NCBI RefSeq assembly: GCF_900110145.1 | Contig: NZ_FOCP01000016.1 | Coordinates: 1 to 64,000, forward strand | Length of the DNA: 64,000 bases | Source: Nitrosomonas marina | GTDB taxonomy: Bacteria > Pseudomonadota > Gammaproteobacteria > Burkholderiales > Nitrosomonadaceae | Direction: 5' to 3' | Shown: positions 15,940 to 24,536 of the stretch, one piece after another | Layout: the number at the start of each line of letters is the position of its first letter | Numbering within the stretch: the stretch's first letter is position 1 | Made by a program: the position numbers and the translations under genes | Notes under the pieces: generated by a model | What the model was told of the DNA's origin: nothing | Database searches by the model: none | The model's input: the letters and a program-made list of their open reading frames with translations, nothing else

Positions 15940-16603
15940 GACTATTCCGCCTGCGCATAAACCCTATCAAGCCGGTCAGGCCCAGCCCCATGAGCATAAT
16001 CATAGACGGTTCGGAAAGCGGTGTTGTCGTGTTCCCGGCAAAATCCAGCGCAAAAAACTCTCCGGCTTCTCTGTTGGAAAACGTGTTGACCGTAAACGGC
16101 CCGCTTGGGTTGGACGTGTCTCTCAGTTGACGGTTGCCGGTATCGATGCGGGGCGTGAACGAGAAGTCATTCGGCAGAGCATCGCTAAAAAACATACCGC
16201 CGTGAATATCGTACAGTTCAAACCCGACACTCAGCAATGAGAGTCCGAGCACGCTTCCCGTTATGCTGTGCGCTGAGAAACTGTATTTATCGAGCGCCCC
16301 GGAAGGAAAGGAAATATTGTTGAAAATCCGGATCGCTCCGCCGCCGAATGTCAGATTGTCGGTGCCAACCTGCGCCGTGCCGGAGAGAATCTCATATCCG
16401 CCCTGATTGCCCGATGGATCGAAATCAGGCGCGGCGTCATCGTAGGTGTATTCGATTTTAAACGGCGCGTTGGCTGCTCCGCCCAGTCCTGAAAGATCGA
16501 TGGTGCTGTCAAAAACCGCCGTTACGGGCGTGGCATGGCTGTGCACCGCCACTCCAAGCGAAATCATCCCGGCGCACAAAGCGCCGCTTAGTCTTGTGTT
16601 CAT
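15932..16603 (-). CDS. PEP-CTERM-type exported protein
   Basis: A 223-residue protein from the ATG at 16603, chosen because GAGGATATT precedes it. It has an N-terminal signal peptide (SGALCAGMISLGVAVHSHA), a beta-rich middle with many Gly, Ser and Asn, and a C-terminal sorting tail. The tail has SEPSM, one hydrophobic helix (IMLMGLGLTGLIGFM) and a basic RRRN end. This is the PEP-CTERM layout, recognised by the exosortase EpsH/XrtA. No exosortase is in the window, so sorting would depend on the host chromosome. Confidence 0.8.
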   Translation of the reverse strand: MNTRLSGALCAGMISLGVAVHSHATPVTAVFDSTIDLSGLGGAANAPFKIEYTYDDAAPDFDPSGNQGGYEILSGTAQVGTDNLTFGGGAIRIFNNISFPSGALDKYSFSAHSITGSVLGLSLLSVGFELYDIHGGMFFSDALPNDFSFTPRIDTGNRQLRDTSNPSGPFTVNTFSNREAGEFFALDFAGNTTTPLSEPSMIMLMGLGLTGLIGFMRRRNSHV

Positions 16604-16779
16604 AATATCCTCATGTGGTGAAGTTGCAGAATTTTGGTGACAAACCGAACCGGATCGGCTAAACGTCAAAAACGAAGGTTTTTGTTACGATTGCCATAAT
16701 CAATTTACTGGCTGTTGTATTTAAGCCAACAGATTGATTCAAAGGGATTTTTAAAATGCGGATTTTGGAACGAACGGGA

Positions 16780-16805
16780 TGGACAAATACGTTCCTTTTT
16801 GTCCA
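16780..16805. promoter_or_regulatory. Inverted repeat upstream of the resolvase
   Basis: TGGACAAA (16780-16787) and TTTGTCCA (16798-16805) are perfect 8-bp arms with a 10-base spacer, 64 bases upstream of the resolvase start. It could be a resolvase binding site (res subsite) that also autoregulates the gene, or a simple operator. Confidence 0.4.
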
Positions 16806-16840
16806 GTGCGGCAGGATAATGAAATCATCCAAGATTTCCG

Positions 16841-16860
16841 CCTTCCGCCGCAGCGGAAGG
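16841..16860 (+). promoter_or_regulatory. Hairpin hiding the resolvase ribosome site
   Basis: CCTTCCGC and GCGGAAGG form a perfect 8-bp stem with loop CGCA. The right arm contains the GGAAGG Shine-Dalgarno for the ATG at 16869, so folding would block translation. Confidence 0.5.
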
Positions 16861-16868
16861 GACAAGCC

Positions 16869-17426
16869 ATGACACGTTTGGGCTATATCCGCACCTCGAC
16901 CGGCAGGCAGTTGATCGACCGCCAGATTCTGGCGCTGGAGAAGGAATGCGATCAGGTCTTCATTGAGGACGGCGTATCGGCGGTGAAGAAGCACCGGCCC
17001 GTTTACGAACAGGTCACGGCGCAGCTCAAACCCGGCGATGTGTTTGTCGTATCGTCGCTCGACCGGGCGTTTCGCTCCGTGCTCGATGCGCTGGGCGAGC
17101 TGGAAAAACTCCACCGGCGCAAGATTCAGTTCAAGTCCCTCACGCAGAATTTTGATACCACCACGCCGGAAGGCAAGCTGCTCTATGTGATCGCCGCAGC
17201 GCTGGCCGAATGGGAGCGTCAGACGTTGAGCCAGAGAACGAAGGAAGGACTGGCCGCCGCCAAAAAACGCGGCAAAACGCTGGGCAGGCCGCACAAGCTG
17301 ATTGAGGCCGATATCGTTAAAGCCAGACAATTGCTGGACAATAACCCCTGTACGAGCATCACCGAAATCGCCGAGAATCTATCCGTTTGCCCCCGTACGC
17401 TCTCCCGCGCCATTCACCGAGACTGA
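16869..17426 (+). CDS. Serine resolvase/invertase
   Basis: A 185-residue small serine recombinase. The catalytic Ser is in GYIRTSTGRQ near the N-terminus. Conserved arginines follow in SSLDRAFRS, and then come the long dimer helix (LAEWERQTLSQRTKEGLAAAKKRGKTLGRP) and a C-terminal helix-turn-helix (SITEIAENLSVCPRTLSRAI). The length is that of Tn3/Hin-type resolvases, which resolve plasmid multimers or cointegrates. The start at 16869 is supported by GGAAGG, which lies inside a hairpin. The 3' half recurs at 24017-24270 as a truncated direct copy. Confidence 0.92.
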   Translation: MTRLGYIRTSTGRQLIDRQILALEKECDQVFIEDGVSAVKKHRPVYEQVTAQLKPGDVFVVSSLDRAFRSVLDALGELEKLHRRKIQFKSLTQNFDTTTPEGKLLYVIAAALAEWERQTLSQRTKEGLAAAKKRGKTLGRPHKLIEADIVKARQLLDNNPCTSITEIAENLSVCPRTLSRAIHRD

Positions 17427-17597
17427 AAAGGAGCCTCGCCATGCCCACGACAGACCAGATCGAACAGGCCAGCGCCCAGATGAAGAAATACGCCAGCATG
17501 ATGAACGACCTGGCCGATTATCCGAAATATGTCGTGAAGCTGATCAATAACGACAATCTTGATGAATTCGAACAAGCTTTAAGAAAAACTGGTTTGC
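17173..17597 (+). repeat. Direct repeat, copy 1: resolvase 3' part plus small gene
   Basis: This stretch matches 24017-24446 over its whole length, by eye close to nine bases in ten, apart from small differences and one indel near the end. It holds the C-terminal two fifths of the resolvase and the following 54-residue gene. The two copies lie in the same direction, 6844 bases apart, and bracket the lipoprotein and RTX genes. Confidence 0.85.
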
Positions 17598-17605
17598 TGA
17601 ATTAA
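17441..17605 (+). CDS. Small helical protein downstream of the resolvase
   Basis: A 54-residue protein (MPTTDQIEQASAQMKKYAS...) preceded by AAGGAG, 14 bases after the resolvase stop. It is predicted all-helical and charged, ending ALRKTGLLN. A near-identical copy follows the second resolvase fragment at 24285, so resolvase and this gene travel as a unit. No family is known to me; it could be a resolvase accessory factor. Confidence 0.7.
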   Translation: MPTTDQIEQASAQMKKYASMMNDLADYPKYVVKLINNDNLDEFEQALRKTGLLN

Positions 17606-17659
17606 AATTTAGTAATTAATAAAGTGCTATTTAATATCTTGAGCTGCGTAGGAGATTTT

Positions 17660-18421
17660 ATGAGGAGTATTCAGAGGTTCATTTTGAACACCAAAACACC
17701 ATCTAGATTAATTTATGCCAGCCAAATCGTTTTCAAGGTTATAGTCTTAGGATTATTGATTGGCTGCGAGCCACAGATAGATGAAAAGGCATGTACTAAG
17801 AATATCGAACTAACTCACGCAGTACTTAATCAGCATTCGCTCTATATACCTCTAGAGTACTTAAAATTTATACATACATCAGTAGGGAATGAATCGGCTC
17901 TTCTGCAAACCTGGTATCCTGGTGGAAATATTGTTCCCAACGGTACTCCATTGGAATTTATTAAAGAGGATGTTTGGTGGAAAAATATAAGAGTACTGAT
18001 TACCAGTAAGCGTTCAGCAATTCCCTTTGGTGAATTCGCTCAAAAAACAATCACTCACTTAGAGGCAACAGAACTCGTTGGAAATGAATACGGACTTATC
18101 CATTACAAACAGCCAGAAAATGAAGTACAGGATCATTCGGACGTATGGGTTGAGAAAAATGAAAAGAATACTGTCTCATATATAATATGCTCGGAACACA
18201 TAACAAAGAATGATAGGCCTCAATGTGAGAATCATTTTTTTATGAATGAAAAATTCTGGATTAAAATATCGTACAGTCGGAAGCTGTTATCTGATTGGAA
18301 AAACCTTAAGGATAACGTGATTAATATGATCGATAGTTTTGAAAAACCAGATACAGCCCAATTTTTCTTGGCAAATCAGATTAACTATCATAAATCTTGT
18401 GGATCAAAGGAAACATTGTGA
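17660..18421 (+). CDS. Putative lipoprotein coupled to the RTX gene
   Basis: A 253-residue protein from the ATG at 17660, preceded by TAGGAG at good spacing; an upstream ATG in frame lacks this. The N-terminus is basic, then hydrophobic, and ends in a lipobox LLIGC (residues about 32-36), so it should be a lipid-anchored envelope protein. The mature part is mixed strand/helix with Trp-rich segments (KEDVWWKNIRVLI) and several Cys. Its TGA overlaps the GTG start of the giant RTX gene (GTGA). The AT-rich composition differs from the resolvase DNA. Plausible roles are an immunity, tethering or secretion-helper protein for the RTX product. Confidence 0.75.
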   Translation: MRSIQRFILNTKTPSRLIYASQIVFKVIVLGLLIGCEPQIDEKACTKNIELTHAVLNQHSLYIPLEYLKFIHTSVGNESALLQTWYPGGNIVPNGTPLEFIKEDVWWKNIRVLITSKRSAIPFGEFAQKTITHLEATELVGNEYGLIHYKQPENEVQDHSDVWVEKNEKNTVSYIICSEHITKNDRPQCENHFFMNEKFWIKISYSRKLLSDWKNLKDNVINMIDSFEKPDTAQFFLANQINYHKSCGSKETL

Positions 18422-21400
18422 ATGTACTAGACACCTCCAATCTCGAGAATCTGGCAAACCTCAGTTTTGAGGACTTTAAAGCGCTTCATATTCAAAGTCA
18501 GAACAGAGCAGACGTTTATTATAAAGCCCTTAAGCTTGCTGCGCAGGATGCAGGGCTAGTTGATGTTGTAAATTATGCTGATTTAGCACGAAATGTAGTG
18601 AATGACAGTAATATCAATGGCGTATTAGCTAACAATCATACAGAAAATATCGCTAATAATTTAGGGATTGATTTTTCGGCAGGAGCAGATAGTCGTTTAC
18701 GAACTCAGTATGAGTTGATGAAGGCTGATGTACTTCAGCGGGTTAATAATAAATTAGCTGGCGGTAACGGGGAATTAAATTTCCAAGAAACAATTGATAT
18801 TCACACTTCTGCATTAAGTAAATCTAATCTGCCGCCAGAAGCTTTTTCTTTGTATGCCCCATTGAGCATTTTAGCCAAACACAACCCAGATCGAGCAGAA
18901 AAGCTATTTAAAGCTGTATTGCCAGGTGAAGGTTTTCTTGATATTACAAAGGATGGCTTATTATTAGGCTTCGGTTCCAGCATTTCATCACAACAAAAAT
19001 TATCAGATATTTTTCAAGACTACGAGCACCAAGCTCAGTGGCTAAGCTCGATCTTCGAATCTATGCAAACTTTCACGGAGGAGATTCATCCAGAAGGAGA
19101 CATAGAACAGATTAATGGACGATTAGAAACGTTTCAACAAATATTAAATCTCATAGGGGGCACATTCGAGAATCTAGCAGGATGGGCGCAAGAGATTGAA
19201 AATATTGGACCAAACTTTAGTTCTGCTTTAGCCCAATGGCTTAAAGATCTACCGATATTCGATATTCCTGGACGCGGTCCACCTATACCTCCTCCTGTTG
19301 GATCACCGCTTGTACTTGATATAGATGGAAATGGTGCTATTGATTTATTGTCAATAAATAGCGATGCGGCGTATTTCGATACTTGGGGCGATGGATTTCG
19401 TGAGAAAGTCGGCTGGGTGGCACCTCAGGACGGATTGCTGGCACTGGATAAGAATGGAAACGGGGCCATAGATAATGTTAGTGAACTATTCGGCTCTGAG
19501 ATTCTTCTGAGTTATTACCTCAATGGCGGTTTTACCGATCTTGGTCAAGAGAACGGTTTTGAGAAACTCGCAGCCCATGACAGTAACAGTGATGGTGTGA
19601 TCAGCGTATTGGATGATGTCTGGGCTGATTTGCGAATATGGCAGGATAGCAACAGCAACGGCATATCGGAAGACGGTGAGTTGATGACGCTGAATGCGGC
19701 AGGCATCGAGAATATTGATATTGCCAATTATGCGCTGGATTCATATGTCGGGATGGTAGGTGGCGGCTTTAGACGCATCATAGAAGGCAACACGATTACG
19801 CATACCGGTACATTTCGAATGACTGACGGTACGACCCGTGAAATCGTCGATGCCTGGTTCGAAATTGATCTCCGGCAAACTGTGTATTCTCAGGACTATA
19901 CGCTGGATATTCGTACATTGTTCCTGCCGACCATGCGTGGATACGGAAATTTGCCCGATCTACATGTCGCTATGAGCATGGATAACGGAACGGGAGGGTT
20001 GCTCGAACAAGTTCAGACTTTTATGACTGGACGAAACTTTGAAGATTACTTCAATGATTTTGATGCGGTGCACTCGGAAGTAGAATCCATGCTTTATAGG
20101 TGGGCCGGTATTGATGCAGATGCAGCACGATCATCACCTGATTACAGTGTACATGGCCTGTACGGACAGATTCCGGAATTTCTGGTTCTTCGCAAACTTG
20201 CCGGGCAAGAATCAGAGTATACGGATACATGGTTTGATCTCGGCCCTTTTATGCCTCACTTAGATACCGGTATACAGGCCATAAGCCAGTCATGGGATGC
20301 TTTGGTTGGCGCATTTTCTGCAAGACTGATATTCCAGTCCGGTGGTTCTGCATTGTTTGGTTCTGACGTGAACTATAACCCGTTTACTGACAGCTTTGAA
20401 GGTAGCTTTTCTCTTTCACAGTCAATACTTGATCAGCTCTCATCAAACGCTGTATCCCACGGTGATGTTGAAGGATTCTGGTATGCGGTAGCACAGTATA
20501 TAGATAATGTGCAAAGCTTGGATAACCTGGCAACTGATGACATCACGCGTCTTTCCAATGCGGTTACACAAAGCTCGTCAAACACGCTGGATTGGGCTGA
20601 TATCACTGCCATGTTCAGCGAAAGCCTGATTGAAGGTGGCAACGGCGGGGTTACGGTTAATGGAACCCATTTTGATGATGAACTGCGCGGAGGCGATGGC
20701 AACGACACATTAATTGGAGGTGAAGGTAACGATGTTCTTTACGGTATGGATCAACGCGTCCGGCTTCCTACAGGACACTACTCTTATATTGGTACGGACG
20801 ATATTCTGGACGGTGGATCAGGTAACGACGTTCTTATTGGCGGACTTGGCAACGATATTTATCGTTACGATTACGGACATGATTTAATCAGGAACGGAAT
20901 GGGTTACAACAATGGAGGCGGTTTCGACATTATAGAGTTCGGGGTTGGAATTTTACCCGAGGATGTCAGCTTTCATATTTCGAAAACTCGCGCGTTTGTT
21001 GATACATGGCATGTAGTATTCGAAGTCAAAGGGCGCGGCTCGGTTTCACTCAGCGCGATTGGAAATGGCGGTGATGATGAAAATATTATCGATGAGCTGC
21101 ATTTTGCAGATGGTACTGTCTTATCAACCGACAACATCGCTATCAACGTCCACGGTACGCAACATGACGATGGCGTACAAGGTGGTAATTGGAACAATGG
21201 CACCGGCGATAAGAATTTGTACGGATATGGCGGTAACGACACATTATCCAGTAATACGTTTTCCGGACAAATAACTTATCTGTACGGGGCTGACGGAAAC
21301 GATAAGCTACATGGAGGCAGGGGCATTGATATATCTGTTTATGAAGGTGTTTATGCTGGATATGTAATTGAGGGCAATATTGGTTCACTGAGTGTTGAGG

Positions 21401-24015
21401 ATACTGTAGGAAGTGAAGGGACGGATACACTTGACAATATAGAGATTCTTCAGTTCGCAGACGGTGTTTATGATGTGGCAAGTGGTTTGTTTACCCTTGC
21501 TATTGTAAATACCGCACCCGATGCTGTTGATGACGCCGCATTGACGATAGAAAACCAGGCTGTGGTCATTGATGTACTGTCCAATGACAGCGACCCGGAA
21601 AACGACACGTTATCCGTGACCCAAATTGGCGTGGCTGTGAACGGTTCTGTCATGGTCAACGGAGATAACACTCTCACCTATACGCCAAGTGTAGGTTTCT
21701 CAGGCAATGACAGCTTTACTTATACCCTGTCTGACGGCACGTATACGGATACTGCGACAGTGAATGTCACCGTGCAGGCGGCTGTGGGTGGCGGAGACGT
21801 GAATGATACATTACAGGCGTTTGTACAAAATGCCGATTATGAAGGTGCGGATACCGTTCTTGCAGGGCTGAGTACTCAGGAGATTAACAATCTCACGTCC
21901 GATACCCTGTCTGTCCTTCTTAATGCAGGCATTCGTCTGTTGAGTCAAAACGGCGATTATTTGTATAACGCCGGAAGTTTTCATTCCGTACATAGCCTTG
22001 GCGGAGACGACACTATCCAAGGCGGCAGCAACGATTCCCGGTTGTATGGTGGTGACGGCAATGACAATCTTTATGATTATCGCGGCGGTAACGATTATCT
22101 GAATGGAGGTGATGGTGCAGATTTTCTGGATGCCGGGGACGGTGATGACATCGTATATGGTGGTGATGGGTCGGATATACTTGTCGGCGGTGCGGGTGTA
22201 GATAAATTTCTCTTCCGGCAAGGTGATACAGGTGTTGACAAGATTTATATGAGCCCTACGGACGGGGACCGCCTGGATATTTCGGCACTGCTACTTGGTT
22301 ATGATCCGGAGCAACATGCCATTGGAGACTTTATACAGCTTTCAAGTGACGGTTTTTCAACCTCTGTTTTTATAGACTCTGATGGCCATGGGCCTGACAG
22401 TTCTTTTGAAATTGCAAGTTTGTATGGCATTTCTGGCGTTAGTATAGATGACATTGTCGAAACGGGAGGTGTCGTTAATACGAACAATTCCCCTGTTGCT
22501 GTGAACGATAATGTCACAACGGCAAGGAATAATGCACTTATCGTAGATGTTTTATCCAATGACAGCGACCCGGAAAATGACACGTTATCCGTTACCCAAA
22601 CTGGTGTGGCTGCAAACGGTTCTGTCACGATCAACGCGGATAACACTCTCACCTATACACCGAATGTCGGTTTTGCTGGAAATGATGGTTTTACGTATAC
22701 AATTGATGACGGGCAGGGTGGCACAGATACGGCCAGCGTTTCCGTGCAGGTCATTGAGGTTAATGACGCGCCTGTCGCGGTGGATGACAATGCGGTAACA
22801 ACAGAGGATACGGCATTTCTCATCGATATTTTATCCAATGATAGCGATCCGGATGGAGATCCTCTTTCCGTGATGCAGTTGGGCGCTGTGCTGCACGGTC
22901 TGGCTGTGCTGAATACGAACGGAATTGTCACTTATACGCCTAATGCTGATTTCTTTGGAGAAGACAACTTCACTTACACTTTATCAGATGGAACGGACAC
23001 AGACACCGCCACTGTCACAATCACTGTTACCCCGATCAATGACGCACCCACGGCGAATGACGATGCCGCAACGACAACGGAAAACCAGCCTGCTATCATT
23101 AATGTTTTGTCCAATGACAGCGACCCGGAAGACAACGCTTTATTTGTGACACAAACCGGGGCGGCGACCAACGGTTTTGTTACGATCAACGGAGATAACA
23201 CCCTTACCTATACGCCGAATGAGGGTTTCGTAGGAAGCGACAGCTTTACTTACACGTTATCTGATGGGACGGATACAGACACCGCTACGGTGAGTGTGGT
23301 TGTGCAGGCGGTTACGGACGGCGGAGATGTGAATGATGCATTACAAGCACTTGTTCAGAATGCCAACTATGAGGGCGTGGATACAATTCTTGCAGGATTG
23401 AGTACGCAAGAGACCAACAGCCTTACAACCGAAACTCTGTCTGCTCTTCTTAACGCAGGCATTCGTCTGATGAGTCAAAATGGAGATTATCTTTACAATG
23501 CAGGAAGTCTTCATTCCGTACACAGCCTAGGTGGAGACGACACGATATTAGGCGGCAGCAACGATTCCCGCTTGTTTGGTGGTGACGGCATTGACGGATT
23601 ATATGATTATCGCGGCGGTAATGATTATTTAGATGGGGGTGCAGGCTCAGACTATCTGGATGCGGGAGACGGCGATGATATTCTATATGGCGGTGATGGG
23701 TCGGATATACTTGTCGGCGGTGCGGGTGCTGACACCTTTATATTTCATCAAAGTGACACCGGTGTTGATAAGGTTTATATGAATCTTCAGGACGGCGACA
23801 AGATTGATGTTTCAAGCATGCTACCGGGATATGCCGCGGCACAGAATATCAATGATTTCATTCACCTCACAGATGACGGTTTCTCAACGACCATTTACGT
23901 AGATGAAGATGGACAGGGTTCCGGTAACATTGTTGAGGTTGCGATTCTCGTAGGCATATCAGGACTACCCAGCGCAGATGCTTTGGAAGCATCCGGGAAT
24001 CTGATCACGACATAG
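18418..24015 (+). CDS. Giant RTX and cadherin-like repeat protein, type I secreted
   Basis: 1865 residues from a GTG at 18418 (AAGGA seven bases upstream). Residues 1-290 are helical and unknown. About 295-430 hold several DxDGNGxID calcium loops (DIDGNGAIDLL, DKNGNGAIDNV, DSNSDGVISVL, DSNSNGISEDG), as in FrpC-like RTX proteins. RTX nonapeptides (GGDGNDTLIGG) sit near 745-825. One Ig/cadherin-like domain follows (about 1030-1120), then a RTX block (1125-1355), three more Ig-like domains (1358-1630) and a second RTX block (1632-1865). The blocks are close internal copies. The C-terminus lacks Cys and ends in a beta-rich region typical of type I secretion targets. No type I exporter is in the window. 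It is likely a calcium-binding adhesin or toxin. Confidence 0.9.
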   Translation: MNVLDTSNLENLANLSFEDFKALHIQSQNRADVYYKALKLAAQDAGLVDVVNYADLARNVVNDSNINGVLANNHTENIANNLGIDFSAGADSRLRTQYELMKADVLQRVNNKLAGGNGELNFQETIDIHTSALSKSNLPPEAFSLYAPLSILAKHNPDRAEKLFKAVLPGEGFLDITKDGLLLGFGSSISSQQKLSDIFQDYEHQAQWLSSIFESMQTFTEEIHPEGDIEQINGRLETFQQILNLIGGTFENLAGWAQEIENIGPNFSSALAQWLKDLPIFDIPGRGPPIPPPVGSPLVLDIDGNGAIDLLSINSDAAYFDTWGDGFREKVGWVAPQDGLLALDKNGNGAIDNVSELFGSEILLSYYLNGGFTDLGQENGFEKLAAHDSNSDGVISVLDDVWADLRIWQDSNSNGISEDGELMTLNAAGIENIDIANYALDSYVGMVGGGFRRIIEGNTITHTGTFRMTDGTTREIVDAWFEIDLRQTVYSQDYTLDIRTLFLPTMRGYGNLPDLHVAMSMDNGTGGLLEQVQTFMTGRNFEDYFNDFDAVHSEVESMLYRWAGIDADAARSSPDYSVHGLYGQIPEFLVLRKLAGQESEYTDTWFDLGPFMPHLDTGIQAISQSWDALVGAFSARLIFQSGGSALFGSDVNYNPFTDSFEGSFSLSQSILDQLSSNAVSHGDVEGFWYAVAQYIDNVQSLDNLATDDITRLSNAVTQSSSNTLDWADITAMFSESLIEGGNGGVTVNGTHFDDELRGGDGNDTLIGGEGNDVLYGMDQRVRLPTGHYSYIGTDDILDGGSGNDVLIGGLGNDIYRYDYGHDLIRNGMGYNNGGGFDIIEFGVGILPEDVSFHISKTRAFVDTWHVVFEVKGRGSVSLSAIGNGGDDENIIDELHFADGTVLSTDNIAINVHGTQHDDGVQGGNWNNGTGDKNLYGYGGNDTLSSNTFSGQITYLYGADGNDKLHGGRGIDISVYEGVYAGYVIEGNIGSLSVEDTVGSEGTDTLDNIEILQFADGVYDVASGLFTLAIVNTAPDAVDDAALTIENQAVVIDVLSNDSDPENDTLSVTQIGVAVNGSVMVNGDNTLTYTPSVGFSGNDSFTYTLSDGTYTDTATVNVTVQAAVGGGDVNDTLQAFVQNADYEGADTVLAGLSTQEINNLTSDTLSVLLNAGIRLLSQNGDYLYNAGSFHSVHSLGGDDTIQGGSNDSRLYGGDGNDNLYDYRGGNDYLNGGDGADFLDAGDGDDIVYGGDGSDILVGGAGVDKFLFRQGDTGVDKIYMSPTDGDRLDISALLLGYDPEQHAIGDFIQLSSDGFSTSVFIDSDGHGPDSSFEIASLYGISGVSIDDIVETGGVVNTNNSPVAVNDNVTTARNNALIVDVLSNDSDPENDTLSVTQTGVAANGSVTINADNTLTYTPNVGFAGNDGFTYTIDDGQGGTDTASVSVQVIEVNDAPVAVDDNAVTTEDTAFLIDILSNDSDPDGDPLSVMQLGAVLHGLAVLNTNGIVTYTPNADFFGEDNFTYTLSDGTDTDTATVTITVTPINDAPTANDDAATTTENQPAIINVLSNDSDPEDNALFVTQTGAATNGFVTINGDNTLTYTPNEGFVGSDSFTYTLSDGTDTDTATVSVVVQAVTDGGDVNDALQALVQNANYEGVDTILAGLSTQETNSLTTETLSALLNAGIRLMSQNGDYLYNAGSLHSVHSLGGDDTILGGSNDSRLFGGDGIDGLYDYRGGNDYLDGGAGSDYLDAGDGDDILYGGDGSDILVGGAGADTFIFHQSDTGVDKVYMNLQDGDKIDVSSMLPGYAAAQNINDFIHLTDDGFSTTIYVDEDGQGSGNIVEVAILVGISGLPSADALEASGNLITT

Positions 24016-24016
24016 T

Positions 24017-24270
24017 GCAAGCTGCTTTATATGATCGTTGCCGCGCTGGCCGAATGGGAACGCCAGACGCTGAGCCAGAGAACGAAGGAAGGGCTGGCCG
24101 CTGCCAAAAAACGCGGCAAAGCGCTTGGCAGACCGCATAAGCTGATTGAAGCCGATATCGTCAAGGCGCGGCAATTGCTGGACGACAATCCCTACACGAG
24201 TATCACCGAAATCGCCGAAACGCTTTCCGTCTGCCCAAGAACCCTCTCCCGCGCCATCCACCGAAACTGA
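24017..24270 (+). pseudogene. Resolvase fragment, C-terminal part only
   Basis: The frame reads KLLYMIVAALAEWERQT and on through the dimer helix and helix-turn-helix to SRAIHRN. The catalytic N-terminal domain is missing. It is the second copy of the resolvase at 16869 and cannot recombine DNA. It could at most bind res-like sites. It abuts the RTX stop codon. Confidence 0.85.
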
Positions 24271-24446
24271 AAAGGAAAACCGCTATGCCTACACCTGACC
24301 AGATCGAACAGGCGAGCGCTCAAATGAAGAAATACGCCAGCATGATGAATGACCTGGCCGATTATCCGAAATATGTCGTGAAGCTGATCAATAACGACAA
24401 TCTCGATGAATTTGAGCGGGCCTTGCGCAGGTTGGTTTGCTGGAAT
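24017..24446 (+). repeat. Direct repeat, copy 2: resolvase 3' part plus small gene
   Basis: Same direction as and highly similar to 17173-17597. It begins two bases after the RTX stop codon and ends at the small gene. Recombination between the copies would delete the 6.8-kb lipoprotein-RTX segment and rebuild one intact resolvase module. Confidence 0.85.
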
Positions 24447-24452
24447 GATTGA
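24285..24452 (+). CDS. Second copy of the small helical protein, frameshifted tail
   Basis: 55 residues (MPTPDQIEQASAQMKKYAS...). It is nearly identical to the 54-residue protein at 17441 until residue about 49, where a one-base difference changes the tail from a GLLN-type ending to RRLVCWND. AAAGGAAAA precedes the start. It may be functional or decaying. Confidence 0.6.
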   Translation: MPTPDQIEQASAQMKKYASMMNDLADYPKYVVKLINNDNLDEFERALRRLVCWND

Positions 24453-24536
24453 AAACTATGGCTTTTTTACTAAATTTTAGCTTTCATGGTATAGAGTATA
24501 CGGGCAGCAATAGTATTTAACAAACGAAGAGCCGAT

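Noticed and set aside
16659..17330. Minus-strand frame of 223 codons opposite the resolvase
   Set aside because: Complement of a clear serine resolvase; no own motifs.
20700..24000. CRISPR-like or satellite repeats in the RTX gene
   Set aside because: The repetition is in codons for RTX nonapeptides and Ig-like domains, with no spacer-repeat pattern.
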